Source: Paenarthrobacter sp. (GTDB lineage Bacteria > Actinomycetota > Actinomycetes > Actinomycetales > Micrococcaceae). Taken from it: a stretch of DNA of 64,000 bases. Below, piece after piece: positions 8,646 through 16,233 of the stretch (position 1 is the first letter of the stretch; every line of letters starts with the position of its first letter). The notes under the pieces are model-generated. The model saw only the letters and a list, made by a program, of their open reading frames with translations. It was not told the DNA's origin and made no database searches. Made by a program: the position numbers and the translations under genes. The stretch lies in NCBI GenBank assembly GCA_031179305.1, contig JAPSHX010000008.1:1-64000 (forward strand), given 5' to 3'.

Positions 8646-9790
8646 GCACTCCCTTCGCTACCATTCCCGACGACGGCACTCCCCTCCGCGTCGTCGTTGT
8701 AGGCGCCGGCGGCATGGGCCGCGCGTGGCTTCGAACGGTGGAATCGTCACCGCTGGTTGAGCTGGTGGGCATTGTTGACCTTGACCTTGCGGCTGCCGCT
8801 GAAGCGGCGGCGTCTTTGGGCCGTCCCGATCTGCCGGTCGGTGCCGGCACCGCCCAGTTGGCGTCCGACGTCGAAGCCCAGGCAGTCATCAACGTCACTG
8901 TCCCTGCCGCGCATCATCCGGTGACCACCGAAGCACTTGCCGCGGGCTTGCCGGTCCTCGGCGAGAAACCAGTAGCTTCGACTGTGGCGCAAGGCCTGTC
9001 CTTGGCGGCAGCGGCCGAGCTCTACGGCCAGCTGTTCATGGTCAGTCAGTCCCGGCGATACAACCGACAGCTGTTCTCGGCCAAGCGCTTGTCTTCGACC
9101 CTGGGTTCCGTTGGCATCGTCTCAGCCGAGTTCTTCAAGGCCCCGCACTTTGGCGGTTTCCGGGATGCCATGGACCACCCGCTCCTGCTGGATATGGCCA
9201 TCCACCAGTTCGACATGGCCCGCTTCCTGCTCGACGCCGATCCGGTGTCTGTATTCTGCGAGGAATACAACCCGTCCTGGAGCTGGTATCGCGGAGATGC
9301 CGGTTCCACGGCCATCTTCGAGATGACCGGCGGCGAGCGCTTTGTGTTCACCGGTAGCTGGTGCAGCCCGGGCCAGGAGACCTCCTGGAATGCGTCGTGG
9401 CGGATCAGTGGTGAGCATGGCACTGTCCTGTGGGACGGCGACAACGAACCGGCCTCCTCCGTTCCCGTTTCCGGTGATGCCGCGGGCTCCGAGGACCCTT
9501 ATTCTGAGGATCCGGGCCAGGAAATCGCCGGGTCCTTGCGGGACTTCGTGGCCGCTGTGCGCACGGGAAGCACACCAATGGGACGGGTTCACCAGAACAT
9601 CATGAGCCTGGCCATGGTGGAGGCGGCCATCCTCAGCGCTTCCACAGGCGCCCGGGTTTCCGTGGATTCGCTGCTTGAGGACTCATACCAACAAGCCATC
9701 CTGGCCGAACGAAACCCCGCAGTGCTGGAGGTTCTGAAGTCCTGGACCTCAGTGCGGAGTGCCCTTGCGGGGGAAGGAATTCGGCTGTGA
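8642..9790 (+). CDS. Gfo/Idh/MocA-family NAD(P)-dependent sugar dehydrogenase
   Basis: 382 residues. The N-terminal Rossmann domain starts [17 protein letters not shown] (GxGxxG), followed by the family motif GEKPVA near residue 110 and the C-terminal substrate domain with [20 protein letters not shown], which contains the usual active-site His. The start is GTG overlapping the ThuA stop (GTGA). It is the last gene of the sugar operon, so it likely oxidises or epimerises the transported sugar together with the ThuA protein. No glycosidase is in this operon. Confidence 0.9.
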   Translation: MSTPFATIPDDGTPLRVVVVGAGGMGRAWLRTVESSPLVELVGIVDLDLAAAAEAAASLGRPDLPVGAGTAQLASDVEAQAVINVTVPAAHHPVTTEALAAGLPVLGEKPVASTVAQGLSLAAAAELYGQLFMVSQSRRYNRQLFSAKRLSSTLGSVGIVSAEFFKAPHFGGFRDAMDHPLLLDMAIHQFDMARFLLDADPVSVFCEEYNPSWSWYRGDAGSTAIFEMTGGERFVFTGSWCSPGQETSWNASWRISGEHGTVLWDGDNEPASSVPVSGDAAGSEDPYSEDPGQEIAGSLRDFVAAVRTGSTPMGRVHQNIMSLAMVEAAILSASTGARVSVDSLLEDSYQQAILAERNPAVLEVLKSWTSVRSALAGEGIRL

Positions 9791-9812
9791 CCTCGCAGCG
9801 GGAGTGAATGAA

Positions 9813-9868
9813 CGTTGTTGACCCGCTGTTCCGTTGTTGGCCAACAACGGAACAGCGGGTCAACAACG
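9813..9868. terminator. 56-bp perfect palindrome between convergent genes
   Basis: Arms 9813-9840 and 9841-9868 are exact reverse complements over 28 bp with no spacer. It lies between the dehydrogenase (plus) and the SGNH hydrolase (minus), so it can act as a bidirectional terminator. No T-run flanks it. Confidence 0.7.
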
Positions 9869-9878
9869 ATCGAGTGGT

Positions 9879-10841
9879 CTAACGCCTAGCGAGTTGCGAG
9901 GGTTTGATGGTGGACAGCAGGACCGACGCGTAGGCCTGGTGTCCGGCATCGTTTGGATGGAAGTTCGCGTCCAGAAGCGGCTGGGTCAGGTCGAGCACGA
10001 TCCACGGATTATCCGAGTTCACCGCATGCCCGAGGAACCGTTTGGTCACATCGATAAACACAGCGTTGGTCCCGCTGCTTTCGACCGCTGCTGCGATGGT
10101 TGCATTAAGGGCATCAATGGCTTGATTCACGAGTATTTGGTTCTGGACGGGAACGTTTGTGATCCCATTGATCACAATGTCGCCTTGGGACGGATCAAAC
10201 AGTCGTGGATAACCAAAAACAGCGATGACAGCATCCGGTGCACTCATCTGGATGGCTTGGTATGTGGTGGCCATGGCGGTTTGCAGAGTTCCAGTCTGCA
10301 GGTTCTGAATGATCGCGGTAACCGTGTCCGCACAAAGCTGGGTGTTTGGAGTAGCGCACGCCTGCAAAGCAAGCCCGCTTCCGGCATCCACGGCACCAGC
10401 GGTGATGCTGACCAGATCAGCATCCGCCAAGGCCTGCTGGCCCGCGAGGATCTGTTCGGCGACAGTTGGCGTCACGCCATCATAGAAGGGTGGCACAGGG
10501 AACAACACGGCTCCGTGACATGCCAAGTTAGCCACCAGGGTGACTTTCGGCGAAGCGTCCGCAAGGTCGACGTAACCACCTGGGCTTTGCCAACAAGCAA
10601 CAGGCGGCCTGCTCAAAGCCCCCGCACCGGTCCCCGCCGTGTACGAATCACCGAGTGCCACATACGTCACTGGTGGCGGCGGCGCCGCGGCGGCCGGACT
10701 GGCCGTAAATCCTAGCGTGAGTGCCAGGGCGGCGAGTCCCCCCTGCAAAAGCCAAGTTCCGGCGTCGTGCTCGATGAGTTGCCATGATGCTTCCCCTTCA
10801 TACTGCTCTTTGGGGCTCCGGTGACCCATCAAAGGGGTCAC
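9879..10841 (-). CDS. Secreted SGNH/GDSL-type hydrolase, signal peptide probably frameshifted
   Basis: The SGNH catalytic blocks are clear: YVALGDSYTAG with the nucleophile Ser, and near the end DANFHPNDAGHQAYA with the Asp/His pair. Such enzymes are secreted lipases or esterases; the two Cys pairs fit an extracellular protein. The open frame runs to ATG 10841, but its N-terminus is poor. A much better start, ATG 10785 behind AAGGGGAAG, encodes MATHRARRRNLAFAGG in another frame. Removing one base from the six-C run at 10738-10743 (plus strand) joins it to LAALALTLGFTASPAAAAP, giving a perfect signal peptide. Natural frameshift or sequence error remain open. Confidence 0.85.
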   Translation of the reverse strand: MTPLMGHRSPKEQYEGEASWQLIEHDAGTWLLQGGLAALALTLGFTASPAAAAPPPPVTYVALGDSYTAGTGAGALSRPPVACWQSPGGYVDLADASPKVTLVANLACHGAVLFPVPPFYDGVTPTVAEQILAGQQALADADLVSITAGAVDAGSGLALQACATPNTQLCADTVTAIIQNLQTGTLQTAMATTYQAIQMSAPDAVIAVFGYPRLFDPSQGDIVINGITNVPVQNQILVNQAIDALNATIAAAVESSGTNAVFIDVTKRFLGHAVNSDNPWIVLDLTQPLLDANFHPNDAGHQAYASVLLSTIKPSQLARR

Positions 10842-10931
10842 TTCGCGGCTCGCCCACCCGTCGGCCGCGTACGGGGCAATGTGTTGGCCAGATTACGCCC
10901 AGGCGCGTGCCGGGGGAAGACCTCGACAGCG

Positions 10932-11528
10932 CTAAGCGCCGTACTTCGCCAGCCGAAACTCCAGTCCGTTCCGGACCGCGGGCCATTCGTGTTCAAGGAT
11001 GGAGAACACCACGGTGTCGCGGAGGGCGCCATCCTCGCTGCGGGAGTGGTTTCGAAGCACGCCGTCCTGCTTGGCGCCGAGCCGGGCGATAGCCTCGCGG
11101 GACTGCTGATTCATCCAGTGCGTACGAAACTCCACGGCGGGGCAGCCCAGCGTTTCGAAGGCGTGCCGCAGGAGCAGCAGCTTCGAATCGGGGTTGGTCC
11201 CGGTGCCATGCGCCGACGCAGCGTTCCAGGTTGATCCGATCTCCAAGCGTGGCGTGGCGGCGTCGATATTCATGTACGTTGTCATACCGATCAGCTTGCC
11301 GGTTGCATTGGATCGCGTAGCAAAGGGCACCATGGAGCCTTGGGCCTGCAAGGCCAAGCGACGATCGACTTCAGCGGCCATGCCCTCAGGCGTTGGGACG
11401 GAGGTGTACCAAAGCTTCCAGAGATCGCCGTCGCGGGCTGCATCCACCAGGCCGTCGTGGTGTTCCTGGCTCAACGGTTCCAGCGTCACGAATTTTCCGG
11501 TCAGGGTGATGGGTTCGATAGAAGTCAC
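10932..11528 (-). CDS. GNAT-family N-acetyltransferase (RimJ/RimL-like)
   Basis: 198 residues. The beginning, ITLTGKFVTLEPLSQEHHDG, and the core LIGMTTYMNIDAATPRLEIG and SREAIARLGAKQDGVLRNH are those of the RimJ/RimL branch of acetyl-CoA-dependent N-acetyltransferases. Cytoplasmic. The acceptor may be a ribosomal protein N-terminus, a small amine or a toxin; nothing nearby decides. It stands alone between the SGNH hydrolase and the fatty-acid-type operon. Confidence 0.88.
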   Translation of the reverse strand: MTSIEPITLTGKFVTLEPLSQEHHDGLVDAARDGDLWKLWYTSVPTPEGMAAEVDRRLALQAQGSMVPFATRSNATGKLIGMTTYMNIDAATPRLEIGSTWNAASAHGTGTNPDSKLLLLRHAFETLGCPAVEFRTHWMNQQSREAIARLGAKQDGVLRNHSRSEDGALRDTVVFSILEHEWPAVRNGLEFRLAKYGA

Positions 11529-11554
11529 CCGGTTAGCCTAACCGCCTCCGGGCT

Positions 11555-12418
11555 TCAGTCGTTCCAGTCGAAGAAACCTTTGCCCGTCTTGCGTCCCAGC
11601 TCGCCGCGCGCCACTTTATCCCGCAGGATCTGCGGCGGAGCGAAACGGTCGCCCAGCGTGGAGTGAAGGTATTCCGCGATGCCCAACCGGACATCCAAGC
11701 CAACAATGTCGGTGGTCTTTAGCGGGCCTGTGGGGTGCTTGTAGCCGAGGACCATGGCAGCATCGATGTCTTCCGCCGACGCCACTCCCTCTTCCACCAT
11801 GCGCATCGCTTCAAGTGCAATGGCCACGCCGAGCCTTGAGGACGCAAAGCCGGGAGCGTCATTGACGACGACGGCGGTCTTGCCGAGTGCCTCAGTCCAG
11901 TTCTTTGCCGCAACAGCGAGTTCGGGCGACGTTTCCTTGGCCAGCACCACCTCAATGAGGGTTGATGCGGGCACCGGGTTGAAGAAGTGCAGGCCGACGA
12001 AGTTGGCGGGGCGGCGAAGTTCGTTGGCAAGCCCCGTGACCGACAGCGAGGACGTGTTCGACGCCAGGTAAGCATCGGCGGACAAGTGGTCCTCCACAGC
12101 CTTCAGGGCTGTGACTTTGAGGTCGTAGTCCTCAGGCACTGCCTCCACAACGAGGCCGCAGTGAATGAACGAGTCGTAGTCCGTGGAGGTGCTGAAGCGG
12201 GACATTGCCCCTTCAGGGGTTTCGCTCAAAGTGCCGCGGGCGGCGGACTTGGCTACAGCATCAGCAACCCGCCCTTGGGCTCCGGCTGCTGCCTCGTGAT
12301 CGCGTTCTACTACGATCACGGTTGCGCCCTTAGTAAGAAACGCATGTGCGATGCCAGCGCCCATTCGCCCACCACCGAGGACTCCAACGACGTGCGGGAT
12401 GGCGGGAGCTTCAGTCAT
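11555..12418 (-). CDS. 3-hydroxyacyl-CoA dehydrogenase (PaaH/3-hydroxybutyryl-CoA type)
   Basis: 287 residues, NAD-binding GVLGGGRMGAGIAHAF at the N-terminus, SNTSSLSVTGLA and the catalytic-region motif VGLHFFNPVP, then the C-terminal domain (GYKHPTGPLKTTDIVGLD). It oxidises the 3-hydroxyacyl-CoA formed by the hydratase to 3-oxoacyl-CoA. It overlaps the hydratase by 4 bp and is last in the thiolase-hydratase-dehydrogenase operon. The single-domain form, next to a PcaF/PaaJ-like thiolase, points to aromatic or dicarboxylate degradation rather than long-chain fatty acids. Confidence 0.9.
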   Translation of the reverse strand: MTEAPAIPHVVGVLGGGRMGAGIAHAFLTKGATVIVVERDHEAAAGAQGRVADAVAKSAARGTLSETPEGAMSRFSTSTDYDSFIHCGLVVEAVPEDYDLKVTALKAVEDHLSADAYLASNTSSLSVTGLANELRRPANFVGLHFFNPVPASTLIEVVLAKETSPELAVAAKNWTEALGKTAVVVNDAPGFASSRLGVAIALEAMRMVEEGVASAEDIDAAMVLGYKHPTGPLKTTDIVGLDVRLGIAEYLHSTLGDRFAPPQILRDKVARGELGRKTGKGFFDWND

Positions 12419-13278
12419 TTCTGGATCCTGTCTTGCGTCGGAGTGGCAGTGTCTTGCGCGGCAGTGGCGGGCAGCTCGGCGTCGGGCGCGGCAGCGTCGC
12501 TCGCGGCAGTGTCTTGCGAAGCCTTCGCTGATTTCTTGTCCAAGAACGCTTGCATGCGATCAAACTTGGCCTGGGACTCGAAAAGGATCCCCTGGGCGAG
12601 TGTGTCGATCAGCGGGTGCGCTTCAGCCGGGGCGTGGAACACCGACTTGGTGATACGCACGGCCAAGGGATCCTGGCGTCCAATCCTGTCGGCCAGTTTG
12701 TGCGCTGCATCCATCAACTCAGGTGCTTCGTGGATCTCCGTAATCAGGCTTATACGCAGGGCTTCTTCCGCGCGGAGCACGGCACCGGCCAGGAGAATCT
12801 CCTTGGCCTTCGGCTCCCCCACCAACTCCTTGAGCCGCCAGCTGGCTCCAGCTGCGGCCAGGATCCCCAGCCCAGTCTCCGGGTTGCCGATACGGACGCT
12901 CGGAGTACCGATGCGGAAGTCGGCGGCGTATGCGAGCTCGGCTCCCCCTCCAAGGCAGTACCCGTCCAAGGCCGCTATAACCGGCATGGGCAATTTGGCG
13001 ATGCGGACAAAGATCGTGGAGTTGATCCCCTGCAGGGCGTCGTCCCGGCGGCGTTCGCGCAACTGTCCAATGTCAGCACCGGAGGCGAAAACGCCCTCGG
13101 TACCTGCAATGATCAGCACCTTCGGGTTCCGCTCAAGTTCAGCGCAGACAAGGTGAAGCTCGTCCACCATCGTCTGGTCAATCGCATTACGGACCTCTGG
13201 ACGGTTCAGCAGAACAGTGAGGCGGTCTTCACGTTCCTCGATGAGAAGGGTGGTGAAATCTTTCGCATCCAGTGCCAT
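12415..13278 (-). CDS. Enoyl-CoA hydratase/isomerase family protein with Ala-rich tail
   Basis: Start at ATG 13278 (MALDAKDFTTLLIEE) overlaps the thiolase stop as TAATG. Crotonase motifs: LLNRPEVRNAID, the oxyanion-hole stretch FASGADIGQLR and GYCLGGGAELAYAADFRIG. It hydrates a 2,3-unsaturated acyl-CoA. After the normal end (AFLDKKSAK) comes a low-complexity tail of about 35 residues rich in Ala, Asp and Thr, with TAAQDTATPTQD, which is not part of the fold. Middle gene of the three-gene operon. Confidence 0.9.
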   Translation of the reverse strand: MALDAKDFTTLLIEEREDRLTVLLNRPEVRNAIDQTMVDELHLVCAELERNPKVLIIAGTEGVFASGADIGQLRERRRDDALQGINSTIFVRIAKLPMPVIAALDGYCLGGGAELAYAADFRIGTPSVRIGNPETGLGILAAAGASWRLKELVGEPKAKEILLAGAVLRAEEALRISLITEIHEAPELMDAAHKLADRIGRQDPLAVRITKSVFHAPAEAHPLIDTLAQGILFESQAKFDRMQAFLDKKSAKASQDTAASDAAAPDAELPATAAQDTATPTQDRIQK

Positions 13279-14504
13279 TACACGCCTTCCAGCAGCATCG
13301 CGGTGCCCTGGCCGACACCGATGCACATGGTGGCCAAGCCGAGCTTGGGCCCGGAAGATGAGGCGAGTTCGCGTTCCATGCGCCCCAGCAGCGTGATTGC
13401 TATGCGTGAGCCGCTGGAACCCAGCGGGTGCCCCAAACTGATGGCGCCGCCGTCGTTGTTTACGATGTCCGGGTTTAGTCCGAGGCGCCGCATGCTCGCC
13501 AACGATTGGGTGGCGAACGCTTCGTTAAGTTCCACGGCGCCCAGCTGATCCGCGGTGAGGCCAGCGCGTGCCAGGACCTTCTGCGTGGCAGGGACCGGGC
13601 CGATGCCCATAATTTCGGGTTCACATCCTGCCGAGGCGCCGTCGATGATACGGGCGCGGGGCGTCAGGCCAAACTTCTTGATGGCGGCCTCAGAAGCAAC
13701 GATGATGGCTGAGGCGCCGTCGTTGAGCGTGGATGAGTTGCCGGCGGTCACCATGGATCCTCCAGGGACGACGGGCCGCAATCCGGCCAAAACATCCATC
13801 GTGGTGCCTTCGCGAGGGCCTTCATCAGTGTCCACCACGGTCTCCGACTTTCGGGTCTTCACCGTGACGGGGACAATCTCATCCTTGAACCGGCCACCGG
13901 CGATGGCGGCCAGCGCAAGCTCGTGTGAGCGGACAGCAAAGGCGTCAGCATCCTCGCGGGAGATGTTGTCCACGCGACCCACTTCCTCCGCCGTTTCAGG
14001 CATGGAGTAGGTCATTTTCCCGTCGCGGGAAAGCTCGCCCTTGGTGAAGAGCGGATTGGCGAAGCGCCAGCCGATGGACGTATCGAAAATTTGACCGGGC
14101 TTGGCGAACGCCGTGGTCGGCTTCTCCTGCACCCAAGCTGCCCGGCTCATGGACTCTACGCCACCGGCCACCACGATGTCCGCGGCTCCTGACTTGATCA
14201 TCTGGCTGGCCATGATGATGGCGCTGAGGCCCGATGCACACAGGCGGTTCACTGTGATGCCTGGGATGTGGAGGGGAAGTCCGGCCAAGAGGGTGGCCAT
14301 GCGGGCCACGTTCCGGTTTTCCTCGCCCGCGCCGTTGGCATTGCCGAGAATTACCTCATCTATGGCGTCAGGGTCGACGCCGGCACGCGCCACTGCTTCC
14401 CGGACCACCAATGCTGCAAGATCGTCCGGGCGGACGGAGGACAGTGCCCCACCGTAGCGACCCACAGGCGTACGTGCGCCGCCAACAAGAAAAGCCTCGA
14501 CCAT
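13278..14504 (-). CDS. Acetyl-CoA acyltransferase (3-oxoadipyl-CoA thiolase-like)
   Basis: 408 residues from ATG 14504, preceded by AAGGATG. Active-site Cys in TVNRLCASGLSA, His in SLGHPLGSSGSRI and the second Cys in the C-terminal MCIGVGQG. The stretch GNANGAGEENRNVARMA with AGGVESMSRA is characteristic of PcaF/PaaJ thiolases, which split 3-oxoadipyl-CoA into succinyl-CoA and acetyl-CoA. It leads an operon with a hydratase and dehydrogenase, so the three could complete the lower phenylacetate/adipate-type pathway. A TetR-like operator lies about 45 bp upstream. Confidence 0.9.
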   Translation of the reverse strand: MVEAFLVGGARTPVGRYGGALSSVRPDDLAALVVREAVARAGVDPDAIDEVILGNANGAGEENRNVARMATLLAGLPLHIPGITVNRLCASGLSAIIMASQMIKSGAADIVVAGGVESMSRAAWVQEKPTTAFAKPGQIFDTSIGWRFANPLFTKGELSRDGKMTYSMPETAEEVGRVDNISREDADAFAVRSHELALAAIAGGRFKDEIVPVTVKTRKSETVVDTDEGPREGTTMDVLAGLRPVVPGGSMVTAGNSSTLNDGASAIIVASEAAIKKFGLTPRARIIDGASAGCEPEIMGIGPVPATQKVLARAGLTADQLGAVELNEAFATQSLASMRRLGLNPDIVNNDGGAISLGHPLGSSGSRIAITLLGRMERELASSSGPKLGLATMCIGVGQGTAMLLEGV

Positions 14505-14549
14505 GAGAACATCCTTCGCGAAGTGAAAGGGACCGGCCAGGAATAATAT

Positions 14550-14563
14550 ACCGACCGTTCGTT
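14550..14563. promoter_or_regulatory. Putative TetR-type operator before the thiolase operon
   Basis: ACCGACCGTTCGTT matches its own reverse complement at 10 of 14 positions, in an AT-rich stretch (ATAATATA and TATAAAGG) just before the thiolase. This form is usual for TetR-family repressors of acyl-CoA pathways; no regulator is encoded nearby. Confidence 0.5.
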
Positions 14564-14646
14564 CTATAAAGGTTACACGGCCCAGCGGGCCGGTCAACAG
14601 CTAAGCCCTCAGTTACGGACCAGCTGGTGACGGGTCCGCGGGGCGA

Positions 14647-15303
14647 TCAGACCACGCGGATTCCCAAGTGGCCAGCCAGTAGCGGCGCCATGAGGCTCAG
14701 CTGATAGTCATCGATCACCACTCCAGCAAGCCCTGCCAGACCATTGATTCCCCGGAACTCCGAGGTGCGCAGATCCACGTCCTTCAGTTTGGCGCCCGAA
14801 ACATCCAGCGTGCCAATGGTGCAGTTCTTCAATGCCAACCGCGTTCCCGTGCAGCCCCCGAGGTCAAGCTCGTTGATGATGCAGTCGGAGATCTGAATAT
14901 CCATGAGCTTGGAGCCGCGCAAGTTCACATAGTCCAACTTGCCGCCATCGACGCGGACGGAGCGCCAGTTCCCCTCATAAAGTTCGGCTGACCCCCACCG
15001 CGGATTGGTGATCTCCACGTCCTGCCAGGAAGTTCGGGCAGCCATGAAGACCGGGGCACACGGCTCGGAAAAGATGCACTCGCGGAACGTTGCGCCCCGC
15101 AGCTGCGCCTCATTGAAGGAGACACCGTTCAGCTCACATTCAATGAAGTCCGCGCCGCTCAGTTCCTCTCCGTCGGCAGAAACCCGGGTGAGCCGGACGC
15201 CGTCGTACCGTTCGCCACGCTGGAAGTCCGGGGCGTCGTCGTCACGCAATTCGTCCAACCGCACAGGCGAGATCTTGGGCGCTGCAACCTTCGCTGCCGC
15301 CAT
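14647..15303 (-). CDS. Pentapeptide-repeat protein
   Basis: 218 residues with degenerate pentapeptide repeats of the A(D/N)LxX type (LSGADFIECELNGVSFNEAQ, LRGATFRECIF, LKNCTIGTLDVSGAKLKDVD, LRTSEFRGINGL). These fold as a right-handed quadrilateral beta-helix. Some relatives protect gyrase from quinolones, but most have no known role. The start overlaps the stop of the SRPBCC gene (TGATG), so the two are translationally coupled. C-terminus ends GHLGIRVV. Confidence 0.87.
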   Translation of the reverse strand: MAAAKVAAPKISPVRLDELRDDDAPDFQRGERYDGVRLTRVSADGEELSGADFIECELNGVSFNEAQLRGATFRECIFSEPCAPVFMAARTSWQDVEITNPRWGSAELYEGNWRSVRVDGGKLDYVNLRGSKLMDIQISDCIINELDLGGCTGTRLALKNCTIGTLDVSGAKLKDVDLRTSEFRGINGLAGLAGVVIDDYQLSLMAPLLAGHLGIRVV

Positions 15304-15761
15304 CAGAGCGATTCCGCTTTGGCCGCGATCTCAGCAAGGTCCTTGCTGAGGGCCTTGCGGGTCATGGTCATCCCGATCTTCCCGAACAGGGCCATACCAA
15401 CCTTGCTGATGAGCGAAGGGTTGACCATCTCTGCGCCGAACTTCAGCGTCAGGTCCGTGCCGCCGTCGCGCTCGTCCAAGGTGAAGCGGGTGGTGTAGTC
15501 GGCGCCACCCTGGAGCGCTTTGACCGTGGTGCTGCGTGGAGGGTCAGTCTCGGAAACCCACAGCTCAACAGTCTCCTGCTTACCCATCATGGTCCGGGTC
15601 TCTTTCCAGCGGGTTCCCTCACCATAAGGGCCCTCACTGAGCATCTGGACTGAATCGATGCCGGAGAGCGTGCCGGCCGAGCCGGGAATGTCCGAGATAA
15701 CGGCCCAAACTTTCTCCGGGCTTGCATTGACGTGCTGCGTCAGGGTGGTGGTGTGTTCCAT
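15303..15761 (-). CDS. SRPBCC-family protein (polyketide cyclase/START-like)
   Basis: 152 residues beginning MEHTTTLTQHVNASPEKVWAVISD, the standard opening of the START/SRPBCC fold, with GTRWKETRTMMGKQ and FTLDERDGGTDLTLKF forming the later strands. The fold has a hydrophobic ligand pocket; ligand and reaction are unknown. It is coupled with the pentapeptide-repeat gene downstream and preceded by the tandem-repeat region. Confidence 0.87.
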   Translation of the reverse strand: MEHTTTLTQHVNASPEKVWAVISDIPGSAGTLSGIDSVQMLSEGPYGEGTRWKETRTMMGKQETVELWVSETDPPRSTTVKALQGGADYTTRFTLDERDGGTDLTLKFGAEMVNPSLISKVGMALFGKIGMTMTRKALSKDLAEIAAKAESL

Positions 15762-15810
15762 ACATCGAGCCTAGACCCGACCCCCGACACTCCAAACTGA
15801 CTCGCTCGTT

Positions 15811-16170
15811 GCGAGGCCCACTCAGCACGACTCACCCCTCGCAAAAGGCGCAAACCAGGCCCCACAACGCCAGAGGTGCGCGTTGCGAGGCCCACTCAGC
15901 AGGACTCACCCCTCGCAAAAGGCGCAAAGCAGGCCCCACAACGCCAGAGGTGCGCGTTGCGAGGCCCACTCAGCACGACTCACCCCTCGCAAAAGGCGCA
16001 AAGCAGGCCCCACAACGCCAAGGGCGCTCGTTGCGAGGCCCACTCAGCACGACTCACCCCTTGAATAAGGCGCAAAGCAGGCACCACAACGGGAGAGGGT
16101 GCGCGTTGCGAGGCCCACTCAGCAGGACTCACCCCTCGCAAAAGGCGCAAAGCAGGCCCCACAACGCAAA
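15811..16170. repeat. Five tandem 74-75 bp repeats in the only gene-free stretch over 300 bp
   Basis: Units begin GCGAGGCCCACTCAGCA at 15811, 15885, 15959, 16033 and 16108, spaced 74, 74, 74 and 75 bp. Each unit ends GGCCCCACAACG and its preceding CGTTGCGAGGCC is the near-complement (10 of 12), so every unit can fold into a long hairpin. Between the ends each carries CACCCCTCGCAAAAGGCGC. No coding frame is credible here (15762-16233). Confidence 0.9.
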
Positions 16171-16171
16171 C

Positions 16172-16201
16172 GGCGCGTGCCCCTGAAAGGAGGCACGCGC
16201 C
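16172..16201 (-). terminator. Terminator hairpin of the amino acid permease
   Basis: Perfect 10-bp arms GGCGCGTGCC (16172-16181) and GGCACGCGCC (16192-16201), 33 bp past the permease stop on the minus strand, followed by GTTTG. Confidence 0.75.
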
Positions 16202-16233
16202 GTCGGGCGTTTGAAGCGTTTGAAGCGTGAGCC

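Noticed and set aside
11987..13156. 389-codon plus-strand frame across the hydratase/dehydrogenase genes
   Set aside because: The minus-strand genes have full catalytic motifs and coupled starts; the plus frame has neither.
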